A stretch of DNA of 64,000 bases from Pseudomonas jessenii (GCF_002236115.1 NZ_NIWT01000003.1:434001-498000); one strand, 5' to 3'; numbered from the stretch's first letter, positions 41,555 to 51,373 are shown. The notes: generated from the sequence alone by a model not told the origin. Program-made: numbers and translations.

Positions 41555-44122
41555 ATGTCCCCTCGCCTTACCCGCCAAGCCCCTACACCTTCCCGCGTGC
41601 TGTCGCTGCTGACCGCCGCCATCCTGATGGCCGGTACCGCACCGCTCATGGCCGCCACCGCCACCGAGCAGTCGAGCCGCAAAATGGGCGACTACTCGTT
41701 CGCCATTCCCCAGCAATCACTGGTGTCGGCACTCAATGCCTTTACCACCGTAACGGGCTGGCAGATCGGTATGTCGTCGGAGCTGGCACAAGGTGTGGCC
41801 TCGCCGGGCGTCCGTGGTTCGCTGTCGCCGGAGAAAGCCCTGGATCGCCTGTTGGTGGGGACCAACCTGGGCTATCGCAAACTGGGCAACAACAGCATCG
41901 TTCTGGAAAAACGCAACGGTAGCAGTGCCCTGAATCTCGATCAGGTGACCATCAGCGCCACCCGTAACGAACAGTCTGTGAATAGCGTGCCGAGCACGGT
42001 CTCTGTCTACACCCGCGAAGATCTGGACCGCAACAACGTCAATACCATCAAGGAGCTGGTGCGCTACGAACCCGGTGTTTCGGTAGGCGGCGCAGGCCAG
42101 CGGGCCGGTATCACCGGCTACAACATTCGCGGCATCGATGGCGACCGCGTGCTGACCCAGGTCGATGGCGTGCAGGTACCCGACGGCTTCTTCAACGGCC
42201 CCTATGCCCAGACCAACCGCAACTATGTCGACCCGGAAATCGTCAAGCGTGTGGAAATCCTCCGTGGCCCGGCCTCTGTCTTGTACGGCAGCAATGCCAT
42301 TGGCGGCGCCGTCAGCTACTACACGCTGGACCCGGACGACATCATCAAACCGGGCAAGGATGTCGGCGCGCGCCTGAAAACCGGCTACAGCTCCGCCGAC
42401 GACAGCTGGCTGACGTCCGGCACCGTCGCCGGCCGTACAGGCGAGCTCGATGGCCTGTTGCATCTCAGTCAACGCAACGGTCATGAAACAGAGTCCTATG
42501 GCGAAACCGGCGGCACTGGCCTGAACCGTACTGAAGCCAACCCCCAGGACGCTCGCACCACCAGCGTGCTGGCCAAACTGGGCTGGAATTACGCCGACGA
42601 CGCGCGCCTGGGCCTGACCTATGAGCATTACAAGGACGACCGCGACACCAATCAATTGAGCGCAGTGGGCGGCCCGTTCAATGCCGGACGCGGTTTCGGC
42701 TACTACAAGTCCCGTACCGGTAACGACACGATCACCCGCGAACGCTTTGGCCTGGAACACAGCTTCGGTCTGGACAGCGCCCTGGCCGACAACATCAAGT
42801 GGACGCTGAACTACCAGATCGCCAAGACCGACCAGAGCACCGAGGAAATCTACGCGCCGCCGTCACGAACCGTGCTGCGTAACCGCGATACCACCTACAA
42901 GGACCGCCAATGGGTATTCGATGCCCAGGCTGACAAGTCGTTTGCCATCGCCGACACCGACCACCTCGTCACCTATGGCACCACCATCAAGCAGGACAAA
43001 ATCACCGGCCTGCGTACCGGCACCGGCACCTGCCTGACCGTGGCCGGATCCTGCCGGGTCATTGGCGCCCCTAGTGCCACCGACACGCTGACACCCGCCA
43101 GTGACTTCCCGGACCCGACCGTCAACAGCTACAGCCTGTTCGCCCAGGATCTGATCAGCTGGGGCAACTGGACCTTTGCGCCAGGTGCTCGCTACGACTA
43201 CACCGAACTCAAGCCGCACATCACCGAAGAGTTCCTGGCCACCGCCGACCAGAGCGGCAACGGTACGGTGAGCGACGAGACCAAAACCTGGCATCGCCTG
43301 TCGCCGAATTTTGGCACCACCTACAGCTTCAACGACCATTACACCTGGTACGGCAAATACGCTGAAGGCTTCCGCACCCCGACCGCCAAGGCGTTGTACG
43401 GTCGTTTCGAAAACATCGCCGGCGGCTATCGGGTAGCGCCTAATCCTGACCTCGAACCGGAAAAAAGCAAAAGCTACGAGACGGGTTTGCGCGGCAACTT
43501 CGAGCAGGGCTCGTTTGACGTGGCAGTGTTCTACAACAAATACCGCGACTTCATCAACGAGAACGCCATCACTCCGGGCTACACCGAGACCACGTTCCAG
43601 AGCAACAACATCAAGCACGCCACCATCAAGGGCGCGGAGGTCAAGGGACGCCTGAACCTCGACGCCTTCGGCGCGCCGCAAGGCCTCTACACCCAGGGCT
43701 CGGTGGCCTATGCCTACGGTCGCAACGACGACAACGGCGAGCCGCTCAACAGCGTCAACCCGCTGACCGGCGTATTCGGCCTCGGCTACGACCAGGACAC
43801 CTACGGTGGCTTGCTCAGCTGGACCCTGGTGAAGAAGAAGGATCGCGTCGACAGCACCAGCTTCAAAACCCCGGACGGCACCAGCACCCAGTTCAAGACG
43901 CCCGGTTTCGGCATTCTGGACCTGAGCGCGTTCTACAAGGTGACCGACGACGTGACCGTCAGCGGCGGCGTCTACAACCTCACCGACAAGAAGTACTGGC
44001 TGTGGGATGACGTGCGCGGCTACGACAGCGTCGGCGAAGCCTCGGTGACCCAACCGGCCAACCTCGACCGTCTGACTCAGCCGGGTCGCAACTTTGCGGT
44101 CAACCTGATCTGGGATATCTGA
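41555..44122 (+). CDS. TonB-dependent heme receptor with signalling domain (HxuA-like)
   Basis: An 855-residue outer-membrane receptor. A signal peptide (SRVLSLLTAAILMAGTAPLM) is followed by an STN signalling domain (about 50-115; YSFAIPQQSLVSALNAFTTV), the TonB box/plug (about 130-245; VTISATRNEQSVNSVPSTVS, VEILRGPASVLYGSNAIGGA) and the 22-strand barrel. FRTPTAKALYG (about 604) and PNPDLEPEKS (about 629) correspond to the FRAP and NPNL boxes of heme/hemoglobin receptors. No histidine lies between them, unlike many heme receptors. The C-terminus ends LIWDI, not with the usual aromatic residue. TonB powers heme transfer; the STN domain signals to FecR. Confidence 0.87.
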   Translation: MSPRLTRQAPTPSRVLSLLTAAILMAGTAPLMAATATEQSSRKMGDYSFAIPQQSLVSALNAFTTVTGWQIGMSSELAQGVASPGVRGSLSPEKALDRLLVGTNLGYRKLGNNSIVLEKRNGSSALNLDQVTISATRNEQSVNSVPSTVSVYTREDLDRNNVNTIKELVRYEPGVSVGGAGQRAGITGYNIRGIDGDRVLTQVDGVQVPDGFFNGPYAQTNRNYVDPEIVKRVEILRGPASVLYGSNAIGGAVSYYTLDPDDIIKPGKDVGARLKTGYSSADDSWLTSGTVAGRTGELDGLLHLSQRNGHETESYGETGGTGLNRTEANPQDARTTSVLAKLGWNYADDARLGLTYEHYKDDRDTNQLSAVGGPFNAGRGFGYYKSRTGNDTITRERFGLEHSFGLDSALADNIKWTLNYQIAKTDQSTEEIYAPPSRTVLRNRDTTYKDRQWVFDAQADKSFAIADTDHLVTYGTTIKQDKITGLRTGTGTCLTVAGSCRVIGAPSATDTLTPASDFPDPTVNSYSLFAQDLISWGNWTFAPGARYDYTELKPHITEEFLATADQSGNGTVSDETKTWHRLSPNFGTTYSFNDHYTWYGKYAEGFRTPTAKALYGRFENIAGGYRVAPNPDLEPEKSKSYETGLRGNFEQGSFDVAVFYNKYRDFINENAITPGYTETTFQSNNIKHATIKGAEVKGRLNLDAFGAPQGLYTQGSVAYAYGRNDDNGEPLNSVNPLTGVFGLGYDQDTYGGLLSWTLVKKKDRVDSTSFKTPDGTSTQFKTPGFGILDLSAFYKVTDDVTVSGGVYNLTDKKYWLWDDVRGYDSVGEASVTQPANLDRLTQPGRNFAVNLIWDI

Positions 44123-44235
44123 TCCGCTCATCTCGCCTGGCGGTTTCATCAAGCCGCCCGGTGAGGATTTTTTACTGTCAGGCGCCTTCCTGTTCGTCTC
44201 GTTACCAAGCGCCTCTCTTTCTCCAAGGAATTGCC

Positions 44236-44844
44236 ATGACTACCCAGGCCACCGAACAACGCCCCAACCTGCGTTCGCAACGTTTGAACCAGATCACCCA
44301 CGAGCCGCACAGCAAGCTCGATGCCCTGGTCAAGGCTCATGCGCCGTTTGAAACCCCGGCCAATTTCGCCCGTTTCGTGGTGGCGCAGTACCTGTTCCAG
44401 TCGGAACTGGTGTCGCTGTACAACGATACCGAACTGACCGCCATCGTCCCGGACCTGCCGGCCCGCTGTCGTGCCGATGCAGCCAGGGCCGACCTCGCGG
44501 ACCTGGACACCGACGTGCCGGCACCTGTCGCCGGTGCACTGAAGAACCCGACCAAGGCCGAGGCCCTGGGCTGGATCTTCGTCTCCGAAGGCTCGAAGCT
44601 CGGCGCGGCGTTCCTCATCAAGCGCGCCGTGGGCCTTGGCCTGAGCGAAACCTTCGGCGCCCGCCACCTCGGCGAACCGGCCGGCGGCCGCGCTGAAGGC
44701 TGGAAGAGCTTCGTTAAAACCCTGGACGGCCTGGCATTCAGCGCCCAGGAAGAAGCCGAAGTGGAAAAAGGCGCCATCGACGCGTTCAACCGTTTTACCG
44801 TGTTGCTGGAGCGGGCTTACGCTACCGCACCAGAAATCGCCTGA
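44236..44844 (+). CDS. hemO: biliverdin-producing heme oxygenase
   Basis: A 202-residue cytoplasmic heme oxygenase that opens heme to biliverdin, CO and free iron. It closely follows P. aeruginosa HemO/PigA: LRSQRLNQITHEPHSKLDALVKAH with the proximal histidine (His25), FARFVVAQYLFQSELVSLY, and EALGWIFVSEGSKLGAAFLIK, the distal helix region with the GxxxG-like flexibility, then FGARHLGEP and DAFNRF. AAGGAATTGCC precedes the ATG. It lies 113 bp after the receptor gene in the same direction. The pair take up heme and recover its iron. Confidence 0.93.
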   Translation: MTTQATEQRPNLRSQRLNQITHEPHSKLDALVKAHAPFETPANFARFVVAQYLFQSELVSLYNDTELTAIVPDLPARCRADAARADLADLDTDVPAPVAGALKNPTKAEALGWIFVSEGSKLGAAFLIKRAVGLGLSETFGARHLGEPAGGRAEGWKSFVKTLDGLAFSAQEEAEVEKGAIDAFNRFTVLLERAYATAPEIA

Positions 44845-44858
44845 CACACCACCGCCCC

Positions 44859-44948
44859 TGTAGGAGCGAGCCTGCTCGCGATGACGGTATTCCAGACAGC
44901 ATTATTGTCGACTGATACCCCCCTATCGCGAGCAAGCTCGCTCCCACA
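44859..44948. repeat. REP pair, mixed arms
   Basis: The left arm is TGTAGGAGCGAGCCTGCTCG and the right arm CGAGCAAGCTCGCTCCCACA, with ATTATTGTCGACTGATACC in the spacer. Confidence 0.9.
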
Positions 44949-45003
44949 AGGAACGAAGTAAATCCGTAAGATTTCGATCAGCCTCACATGTTGCCTTGAG
45001 CCC

Positions 45004-45393
45004 ATGCCAGCCTCCTCCAGACTCTCCCGCCTCCTCTTCGGCCTGCTGGCCTATGTCAGCCTGGGCATCGGCCTGATCGCCATCGTCATACCCGGCCTGC
45101 CAACCACCGAGTTCATCCTGCTGGCCGCCTGGGCCGCGACCCGCAGTTCGCCGCGCCTGAGTGCCTGGCTGGAAAACCACCGGCTGTTCGGCCCCATCCT
45201 CCATAACTGGCGCAACGGCAAGATCATCGCGCGTCGGGCAAAAGTCAGCGCCACGGTCAGCATGCTGTTATGTGCCGGTCTCATGCTGGTGATGCTCGAT
45301 CACGGCTGGCCGATTTACCTGGCGATTGCCGGCATGGGGCTGGGCAATCTGTGGATCTGGTCACGACCGGAATCACTGCCGCAAGTCACCTGA
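45004..45393 (+). CDS. DUF454 (YbaN) family inner-membrane protein
   Basis: A 129-residue membrane protein. The first two segments include LLFGLLAYVSLGIGLIAIVIPGLPTTEFIL, in which PGLPTTEFILLAAWAATRSSPRL is the family signature. The last segments are VSMLLCAGLMLVMLDHGWPIYLAIAGMG. A conserved cytoplasmic loop reads WLENHRLFGPILHNWRNGKII. No function is known; in several pseudomonads such genes occur near hemO. Upstream REP and ribosome site (TTGAGCC) are weak, so expression is probably low. Confidence 0.85.
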   Translation: MPASSRLSRLLFGLLAYVSLGIGLIAIVIPGLPTTEFILLAAWAATRSSPRLSAWLENHRLFGPILHNWRNGKIIARRAKVSATVSMLLCAGLMLVMLDHGWPIYLAIAGMGLGNLWIWSRPESLPQVT

Positions 45394-45541
45394 AACCTCT
45401 TCAAACCGCCCTGTGACAGCCGACAACGGCATGCTTGAAAGTACCTACTTCCTGTTCGGACTTCTCCTACGTGTTTATCAGGTCATCCATGACCGGGTCA
45501 TGGCCGTTAAGCACCATGAACCCCCACAATGAGAAGCTGAC

Positions 45542-46276
45542 ATGAATGTAAGTGCCGCTGCATCTTTTCAAGTTCCGTATCCGCAAACAGTGAAGGCGAA
45601 CACGGAAAAATCCCAGCTTGAGAAAGTCGACATTCCGGTAATGGATGACAGGATAAGGTTGACCATCGAGAAACTCCGAGCTCCTCGAAGTGAACCTAGA
45701 AATCTCAGCAGCGAAAAACTGAATGAGGTGGAGGATTTCTTGAATACGCTCGAATCACTTAACGGGTTCTATGACCTACCCCCTCAGATAAAAAGCTTTA
45801 GATATTCAATGATCAGGCATCATGAATTCCAGGCAAATTTGATGCTCAAAAAAATGGAAGGGATTTACTCCGACTTCAAAAAAGACCTGCAAAACAAATG
45901 GTCTGGCCTGGCCCATAACGTAATGGGCTTCACCGTGGCCGAAGACGGTCAGTTGAAAGTCACTTCGCCCCCCGACACCCTGACCGCCAGGGATGAGGAA
46001 ATATTGAACACCCTGTTGAACGAGGCCAAAGGCTTGCAACCCCTGACCCTCAAGCACGCCAAGACCGTAATCGAGTTGATTCAGCTGGATAAGCCACAGT
46101 TCGAGGGCAAGGTGAAACTGGACCTGAGCAACTTCCACAACATGATTGACTATGGATTATTGCTGAACAAAGGTGCGCTGGACCTGGGAAGTTCAGACTC
46201 CTGGCTGGATCAATTGCATAAAAAAGCCGAAAAGGACCCGAGCGAGAGAAAGCAGGGACTGCACATCGAGGCCTGA
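45542..46276 (+). CDS. unrecognised soluble protein (244 aa)
   Basis: I do not recognise this family. It is hydrophilic, lysine- and glutamate-rich, without signal peptide or membrane segment. Predicted mostly helical: DDRIRLTIEKLRAP, SSEKLNEVEDFLNTLESL, then YSMIRHHEFQANLMLKKMEGI and DFKKDLQNKWSGLAHNVMGF, with a shorter second half (TARDEEILNTLLNEAKGLQP). Base composition is clearly poorer in GC than the neighbours, particularly in the first 350 bases, which suggests relatively recent acquisition. GAAGCTGAC precedes the ATG. It converges with another unknown gene and shares a terminator with it. Confidence 0.7.
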   Translation: MNVSAAASFQVPYPQTVKANTEKSQLEKVDIPVMDDRIRLTIEKLRAPRSEPRNLSSEKLNEVEDFLNTLESLNGFYDLPPQIKSFRYSMIRHHEFQANLMLKKMEGIYSDFKKDLQNKWSGLAHNVMGFTVAEDGQLKVTSPPDTLTARDEEILNTLLNEAKGLQPLTLKHAKTVIELIQLDKPQFEGKVKLDLSNFHNMIDYGLLLNKGALDLGSSDSWLDQLHKKAEKDPSERKQGLHIEA

Positions 46277-46283
46277 TCGTTTG

Positions 46284-46326
46284 AAAAAAAGCCCGGCAAA
46301 GCGGTGTACATCACCGCATTGCCGGG
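46284..46326. terminator. long two-segment terminator between convergent unknown genes
   Basis: CCCGGCAA pairs with TTGCCGGG and the inner GCGGTG with CACCGC. On the minus strand the hairpin is followed by seven T (complement of 46284-46290), ending the gene at 46339-47211; on the plus strand it may also stop the opposite gene. Confidence 0.85.
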
Positions 46327-46338
46327 AATATGCCGGAT

Positions 46339-47211
46339 CTAGTTATGCAACATGTTTTGATAGCATATCTGAGCGAATGAAACGTTCGGCACGTTGTGAC
46401 CGCCCACCCCCGACGCCTCTTTGTCTTGAACCTGAATCGACCAATATCCCAGGTTGTATTCGACCTCCCACTTATAGCGATACTTGCCACTGCTGGTCCA
46501 GAAAGGATCAGACTTCAACTGGCCATAGCACCTGCCCAACTCAAGGGCTTGCGCGGCGCTACCAGTGCTGTCCGTTATAAGGTCGAACCTTTCGTCATCC
46601 CCCCCCTTGTTCAATATCAAGGTAGCTTTAGCGCCTTCGAGCGGCTGCCCTGTCGAATCCCTCAATCGGACCGACCAGTTCAGGACTCTGTAGGCCTGCG
46701 TGGTCGCCCAGTACAGCGGCAGCTCACCGGCATCGCCCCGGACGCGACTGTCGGCGTAGTAAGGTGCAGAACCAAACTCAAGCGTGTAGATATCACCCGC
46801 CACGAACGGGGCGGACGGTTTCTTCGAGATGCGAACCTGAACTTCCTGATTCGGCTGCAAACCAGAAACCGTTAAGGGTGTACCCCAAGGGATTACGGCC
46901 CAGTTTCCATCGCGATTGTATTCCAGCGTCAATGGCCCGCCTTTCGTCCCGCTCGCACGGATCCACACATCCTGCCCCCGCACCGCCATGAAGCTGTATT
47001 GCTTCACATCCGTTTCGTCAGCCAGACTTTCCTTGAGGGTGTTCAGCTTGTCCGGCAGTACCGTGGCCGCCGAGGGAATTTGAGAGGCAATACCCGAAAT
47101 AGCTGCCGAGTTCAGAAAAGACATGGCAGGAGCCGAGCCTGCCGCCAACAACATCCCCCAAAACAACAACACCGAGCGCAACCCAGTCCTTTTAAAGCAA
47201 GTAATCCACAT
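46339..47211 (-). CDS. secreted protein with PPC-like and Ig-like regions, unrecognised
   Basis: A 290-residue exported protein, not assigned to a family. The signal peptide includes LRSVLLFWGMLLAAGSAPAMS. Residues about 50-150 (ESLADETDVKQYSFMAVRGQ ... LEFGSAPYY) read like the beta-sandwich that follows secreted peptidases (PPC-like): DVKQYSFMAVRGQDVWIRAS and NQEVQVRISKK are typical. A second sandwich-like part follows: RLRDSTGQPLEGAKATLIL ... TDSTGSAAQALELG. The C-terminal quarter is tryptophan/tyrosine-rich (YRYKWEVEYNLGYWSIQVQD) with one cysteine pair available. Lower GC than average. Surface or periplasmic binding is a guess. Confidence 0.65.
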   Translation of the reverse strand: MWITCFKRTGLRSVLLFWGMLLAAGSAPAMSFLNSAAISGIASQIPSAATVLPDKLNTLKESLADETDVKQYSFMAVRGQDVWIRASGTKGGPLTLEYNRDGNWAVIPWGTPLTVSGLQPNQEVQVRISKKPSAPFVAGDIYTLEFGSAPYYADSRVRGDAGELPLYWATTQAYRVLNWSVRLRDSTGQPLEGAKATLILNKGGDDERFDLITDSTGSAAQALELGRCYGQLKSDPFWTSSGKYRYKWEVEYNLGYWSIQVQDKEASGVGGHNVPNVSFAQICYQNMLHN

Positions 47212-47581
47212 AGAGTCTTCTCATTATTTTCTGTCAGATGCCGAAAGCCAAAGCTTCCGGAAGTGTTCCACCGAGGTGGCATCTGCATTGAAACGTCCTG
47301 CCGTTTATGAGAAGCGGTACATATGTATTTTGTGAATTTCATTCAGGCGCTTCGAGACCGGCGTCCCTGATGCCCCCTGAATTCACCCCGCGCTTTTTCC
47401 TCTTTTTATCCCCATTTTCGGCACATTTTTCTGCGCAAACGTTCAACAACTACCACTCGTCGGGTTGCCCCTCATGTAACCTCTTCGCCACGCCGATGTG
47501 CATTGATCGGCGCTAAATGGATTTAGCGAGTGAGCCACAACGGCCCACAGCCAACACTTCATCCATTCGCGAGCTCGCCCT
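47212..47581. other. 370-bp gap before the dCache chemoreceptor
   Basis: No gene seen. It is T/C-rich in its middle. A perfect 8-bp dyad CGCTAAAT-GG-ATTTAGCG (47511-47528) lies 54-71 bp before the chemoreceptor start and may be an operator or early-leader hairpin. The remainder should contain the two divergent promoters. Confidence 0.5.
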
Positions 47582-49720
47582 ATGTTCGACTCACTGTCCA
47601 TTCGCCTGAAAATCGTCCTGCTGTCCGGTCTGTGCCTGCTGGGCGTAGTCGCCTTGATAGTGGGTATGAACATCTACCAGACCAATCAGAACGATGATCT
47701 GGTCGGCGATTCCAGCAGCAGAATGCTTACCGCCAGTGTGCAGGACCTGCTCCAGGCCAAGGCCGCCGAGCAGGCGGTGCGGGTGCAGAAGACGTTCGGT
47801 GAAACCCTGACGGTGGTGACCGCCCTCGCGGACCAGATCCAGGACATGCGCAACCTGGCCGCCAAACGCTCCCTCGAGCCCGGCATCTTGCGAGAAGAGT
47901 TGAACCAGAGCCTGAAAACCGCCTTCGAACGCAACAGCAAAGTGCTGGGCATTTGGCTGGCGTTCGAACCCAATGGGCTGGACGGCAAGGACAGCGAATT
48001 CGTCAATGACGCCGCCCGCCAGTCCAACGAGATCGGCCGTTTCGCCACGTACTGGAGCCGCGCCGGGGGTGAGTCGCTGAACACGATCATGGTCGAAGAA
48101 GACATGACCAAAACCACCTTGAACCTCAGCGGCACGCCGTACAACGTCTGGTACACCTGCCCGCGGGACAGCAAGCGCATCTGCCTGCTCGACCCGTATG
48201 CCGATACCGTCGGCAACAAGGAAATGTTGATGACCACCATTTCCGTACCGCTGCTGGTAGATGGCAAGTCCATCGGCGTGGTCGGCATCGACATCGCCCT
48301 CGACGCCCTGCAAGCGGCGGCAGTCGACTCCCAGCGCGACCTGTTCAACAGTGCCGGGCACATGCTCATCGTTTCCGGCACTGGCGTACTGGCCGCCTAC
48401 AGTGTCGACGCCGGCAAAGTCGGCAAGAACATCGGCGACACCCTGGGCGGCGATGGCAAGGACATCCTGCAGTTGCTCACTAGTGGCGCGCCGAAGATTC
48501 TCCAGCAAGGCGACCTGATCCGCGCGGTGTACCCGGTCAGCCCGATTGCCGATGCCAAGGCCTGGGCCGTGGTGATCGACCTGCCCAAACAAGTGCTGCT
48601 GGCCGACTCAGTGAAACTGCAAGCGGTACTCGATGATGCCCAACACAGCGGCACGATCAAGGCACTGTCGGTGGCAGTGATTGCCGGTGTGATCGGTCTG
48701 CTGCTGATGTGGCTTACCGCGTCCGGCGTGACCCGCCCGATCAACAGCGTGGCCGACATGCTCAAGGCGATTGCCAGTGGGGACGGCGACCTGACCCAGC
48801 GCCTGCACTACAGCAAGAAGGACGAGTTGGGCGAACTGGTGAGCTGGTTCAACCGCTTCCTCGACAAGCTGCAACCGACCATCGCGCAGATCAAGCAAAG
48901 CATCACCGATGCCCGTGGCACGGCCGACCAGTCTTCGGAAATCGCCCGCCAGACCAGTGAAGGCATGCAGGTGCAGTTCCGCGAAATCGACCAGGTCGCC
49001 ACCGCGTCCAACGAAATGAGCGCCACCGCCCACGATGTCGCCAACAGCGCCTCGAACGCGGCCAACGCGGCGAAAGGCGCCGACCAGTCGGCCCGCGACG
49101 GCATGCAAATCATCGAGCGCAGCACCCGCGACATCAATCAACTGGCCGAAGAAGTCAGCAAGGCCGTGACCGAAGTCGAAGCCCTTGCGGTCAACAGCGA
49201 GCAGATCGGTTCGGTGCTGGAGGTGATTCGCAGCATCGCCGAACAAACCAACCTGCTGGCGCTCAACGCCGCCATCGAAGCCGCCCGTGCCGGTGAAAGC
49301 GGTCGTGGTTTTGCGGTGGTCGCCGATGAAGTGCGCAACCTGGCCAAACGCACCCAGGACTCGGTGGAAGAAATTCGCCTGGTGATCGAACGCATCCAGA
49401 GCGGCACCCGCGGCGTGGTCGCCACCATGCACTCAAGCCAGACCCAGGCCCACAGCAACGCCGGGCAGATCCAGCAGGCCGTCCAGGCCTTGGGCAAGAT
49501 CAGCGATGCGGTTACCGTGATCAGCGATATGAACCTGCAAATCGCCAGCGCCGCCGAACAGCAAAGCGCCGTCGCCGAAGAGGTCAACCGCAACGTCTCG
49601 GCGATCCGCACCGTCACCGAAACCCTGACCAGCCAGGCCACCGAATCGGCGCAGATCAGCAGCCAGCTCAACTCCCTGACCACCCATCAGATGAAGTTGA
49701 TGGATCAGTTCCGCGTTTAA
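47582..49720 (+). CDS. methyl-accepting chemotaxis protein with dCache sensor
   Basis: A 712-residue transmembrane chemoreceptor. TM1 ([22 protein letters not shown], about 7-28) leads to a large periplasmic dCache-like domain (about 35-355), containing [19 protein letters not shown] and [15 protein letters not shown]2 is at about 360-380 ([20 protein letters not shown]). Then come HAMP ([20 protein letters not shown]) and the signalling domain with hairpin tip [20 protein letters not shown] and C-terminal helix ending QFRV (no CheR-tethering pentapeptide). The longer periplasmic domain distinguishes it from PctA-type receptors. Ligand not predictable; the WYTCPR..C stretch with two cysteines is unusual. 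Confidence 0.9.
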   Translation: MFDSLSIRLKIVLLSGLCLLGVVALIVGMNIYQTNQNDDLVGDSSSRMLTASVQDLLQAKAAEQAVRVQKTFGETLTVVTALADQIQDMRNLAAKRSLEPGILREELNQSLKTAFERNSKVLGIWLAFEPNGLDGKDSEFVNDAARQSNEIGRFATYWSRAGGESLNTIMVEEDMTKTTLNLSGTPYNVWYTCPRDSKRICLLDPYADTVGNKEMLMTTISVPLLVDGKSIGVVGIDIALDALQAAAVDSQRDLFNSAGHMLIVSGTGVLAAYSVDAGKVGKNIGDTLGGDGKDILQLLTSGAPKILQQGDLIRAVYPVSPIADAKAWAVVIDLPKQVLLADSVKLQAVLDDAQHSGTIKALSVAVIAGVIGLLLMWLTASGVTRPINSVADMLKAIASGDGDLTQRLHYSKKDELGELVSWFNRFLDKLQPTIAQIKQSITDARGTADQSSEIARQTSEGMQVQFREIDQVATASNEMSATAHDVANSASNAANAAKGADQSARDGMQIIERSTRDINQLAEEVSKAVTEVEALAVNSEQIGSVLEVIRSIAEQTNLLALNAAIEAARAGESGRGFAVVADEVRNLAKRTQDSVEEIRLVIERIQSGTRGVVATMHSSQTQAHSNAGQIQQAVQALGKISDAVTVISDMNLQIASAAEQQSAVAEEVNRNVSAIRTVTETLTSQATESAQISSQLNSLTTHQMKLMDQFRV

Positions 49721-49740
49721 AGAACCTACCGAAGATCCCC

Positions 49741-49830
49741 TGTGGGAGCGAGCTTGCTCGCGATAGCGGACTGACATTCAACATTGATGTCGACTGACAG
49801 TCCGCTATCGCGAGCAAGCTCGCTCCCACA
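49741..49830. repeat. REP pair, 'tgtgggag' type
   Basis: Perfect arms TGTGGGAGCGAGCTTGCTCG / CGAGCAAGCTCGCTCCCACA, extended by CGATAGCGGACTG and CAGTCCGCTATCG. This copy is the most symmetrical in the window. Confidence 0.93.
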
Positions 49831-49893
49831 GGGATTTCATCTGACCTGGATTTTTTTGAACTATGATCGGGCTCTCGCTCCGGAGGGCCTTCG

Positions 49894-51243
49894 ATGGCTG
49901 ATCTGCTCACGTCCATTCAAGCCGCGCTCGGCTTGCCTCACACCCCGATTCCATTCACGTCCAGTGGCGCCCTGCCCTCGGCGTTTGCCGTCACTGATCT
50001 GGCCTGCGCCAGCATGGCCGTCGCCGGCCAGGCTGCCAGCGAACTGCTGCACCAACAAACCGGGCGCCTGCCCGACCTTGAAGTTGACCGACGCCTGGCG
50101 TCATTCTGGTTCGCAACCTCGATTCGCCCGCTTGGCTGGAGCGTTCCGCCGTTGTGGGACCCGATCGCGGGTGACTACGCCACCCGCGATGGCTGGATTC
50201 GCCTGCACACCAACGCGCCCCATCACCGCGCCGCTGCCGAAAGCGTGCTCGGTGCCTGTACCGACCGCGCAGCGATGGCCGACAAAGTGGCTCGGTGGGC
50301 GAAAAGCGATCTGGAACAGGCTGTGGTCGATGCCGGTGGCTGTGCCGCCGAAATGCGTACCTGGGAACAATGGCAGGTCCATCCTCAAGGCCAGGCGGTA
50401 AACGTCGAACCCTTGATTCAATTCGCCAACAACCCAAGCCAGAGCCGCCAACCGTGGTCAGGTTCAGTGGCTCGACCACTGGCTGGCATCAAGGTGCTGG
50501 ACTTGACCCGGGTACTGGCCGGCCCCATCGCCAGTCGCTTTCTGGCAGGCCTGGGCGCCGATGTCCTGCGCATCGATCCGCCGACCTGGAACGAACCTGG
50601 AGTGGTGCCGGAAGTCACCTTGGGAAAACGCTGTGCGCGTCTTGATCTGAACGACAAGTCCGACCGCGCCGTATTCGAATGCCTGCTCAAGGACGCCGAC
50701 ATTCTGCTTCATGGTTATCGTGCTGATGCACTGGAACGACTTGGACTGGGCATGAATGAGCGCCGACAACTGAACCCGGGCCTGATCGATGTTTGTCTAA
50801 ACGCCTATGGCTGGAGCGGCCCCTGGCAAAATCGGCGGGGCTTCGACAGCCTGGTGCAGATGAGCAGTGGCATTGCCGAAGCGGGCATGCGCTGGAAGCA
50901 GTCGGACAAACCGACGCCATTGCCGGTGCAGGCCCTCGATCACGCCACCGGGTATCTGATGGCGGCCAGTGCGATCCGGTTGTTGGCACAGCGGTTGAGC
51001 GACGGTATCGGGGGTTCGGCGCGATTGTCGTTGGCGCGTACGGCGAGGTTGTTGATCGAGCATGGGGCGGGGACGAGTGAAGCGTTACGTGCGGAAGATG
51101 AGCAGGATCAGGGGTTGATGGTGGAGCAGACACCCTGGGGACCGGCGCATCGGTTGCAGGCGCCTCTGAAGATCACAGGAACGCCTCTGCAATGGACCTT
51201 GCCCGCGACTGAACTGGGTTCACATCCCGCACAGTGGTGGTGA
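49894..51243 (+). CDS. CoA-transferase family III (CaiB/BaiF) protein
   Basis: A 449-residue protein. The C-terminal two-thirds has the family III pattern: ARPLAGIKVLDLTRVLAGPIA (about 190), LGADVLRIDPP, CARLDLNDKSDR, LLHGYRADALERLGL, and GWSGPWQNRRGFDSLVQMSSGI with the catalytic aspartate. The first 170 residues contain a second, degenerate half (FAVTDLACASMAVAGQAASE ... GWIRLHTNAPHHRAA), so the chain looks like a condensed tandem. Such enzymes transfer CoA between carboxylic acids; the donor and acceptor are not evident. CGGAGGGCCTTCG precedes the ATG. No partner genes nearby. Confidence 0.85.
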   Translation: MADLLTSIQAALGLPHTPIPFTSSGALPSAFAVTDLACASMAVAGQAASELLHQQTGRLPDLEVDRRLASFWFATSIRPLGWSVPPLWDPIAGDYATRDGWIRLHTNAPHHRAAAESVLGACTDRAAMADKVARWAKSDLEQAVVDAGGCAAEMRTWEQWQVHPQGQAVNVEPLIQFANNPSQSRQPWSGSVARPLAGIKVLDLTRVLAGPIASRFLAGLGADVLRIDPPTWNEPGVVPEVTLGKRCARLDLNDKSDRAVFECLLKDADILLHGYRADALERLGLGMNERRQLNPGLIDVCLNAYGWSGPWQNRRGFDSLVQMSSGIAEAGMRWKQSDKPTPLPVQALDHATGYLMAASAIRLLAQRLSDGIGGSARLSLARTARLLIEHGAGTSEALRAEDEQDQGLMVEQTPWGPAHRLQAPLKITGTPLQWTLPATELGSHPAQWW

Positions 51244-51259
51244 CAGTCATATCGCCAGC

Positions 51260-51342
51260 GCGAGCAAGCTCGCTCCCACAGGTGACCGAGACCTTCCGAG
51301 AGACCGCGATCAACTGTGGGAGCGAGCTTGCTCGCGATAGCG
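51260..51342. repeat. REP pair in everted orientation
   Basis: First arm CGAGCAAGCTCGCTCCCACA, second arm TGTGGGAGCGAGCTTGCTCG, about 38 bp between. It lies between convergent genes. Confidence 0.9.
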
Positions 51343-51373
51343 CCAGAAACAGCAGCACAAATCCCGGATCAGC

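Noticed and set aside
45431..45532. A 33-codon frame between the DUF454 gene and the unknown gene
   Set aside because: No ribosome binding site is seen, and nothing beyond an open frame supports it.
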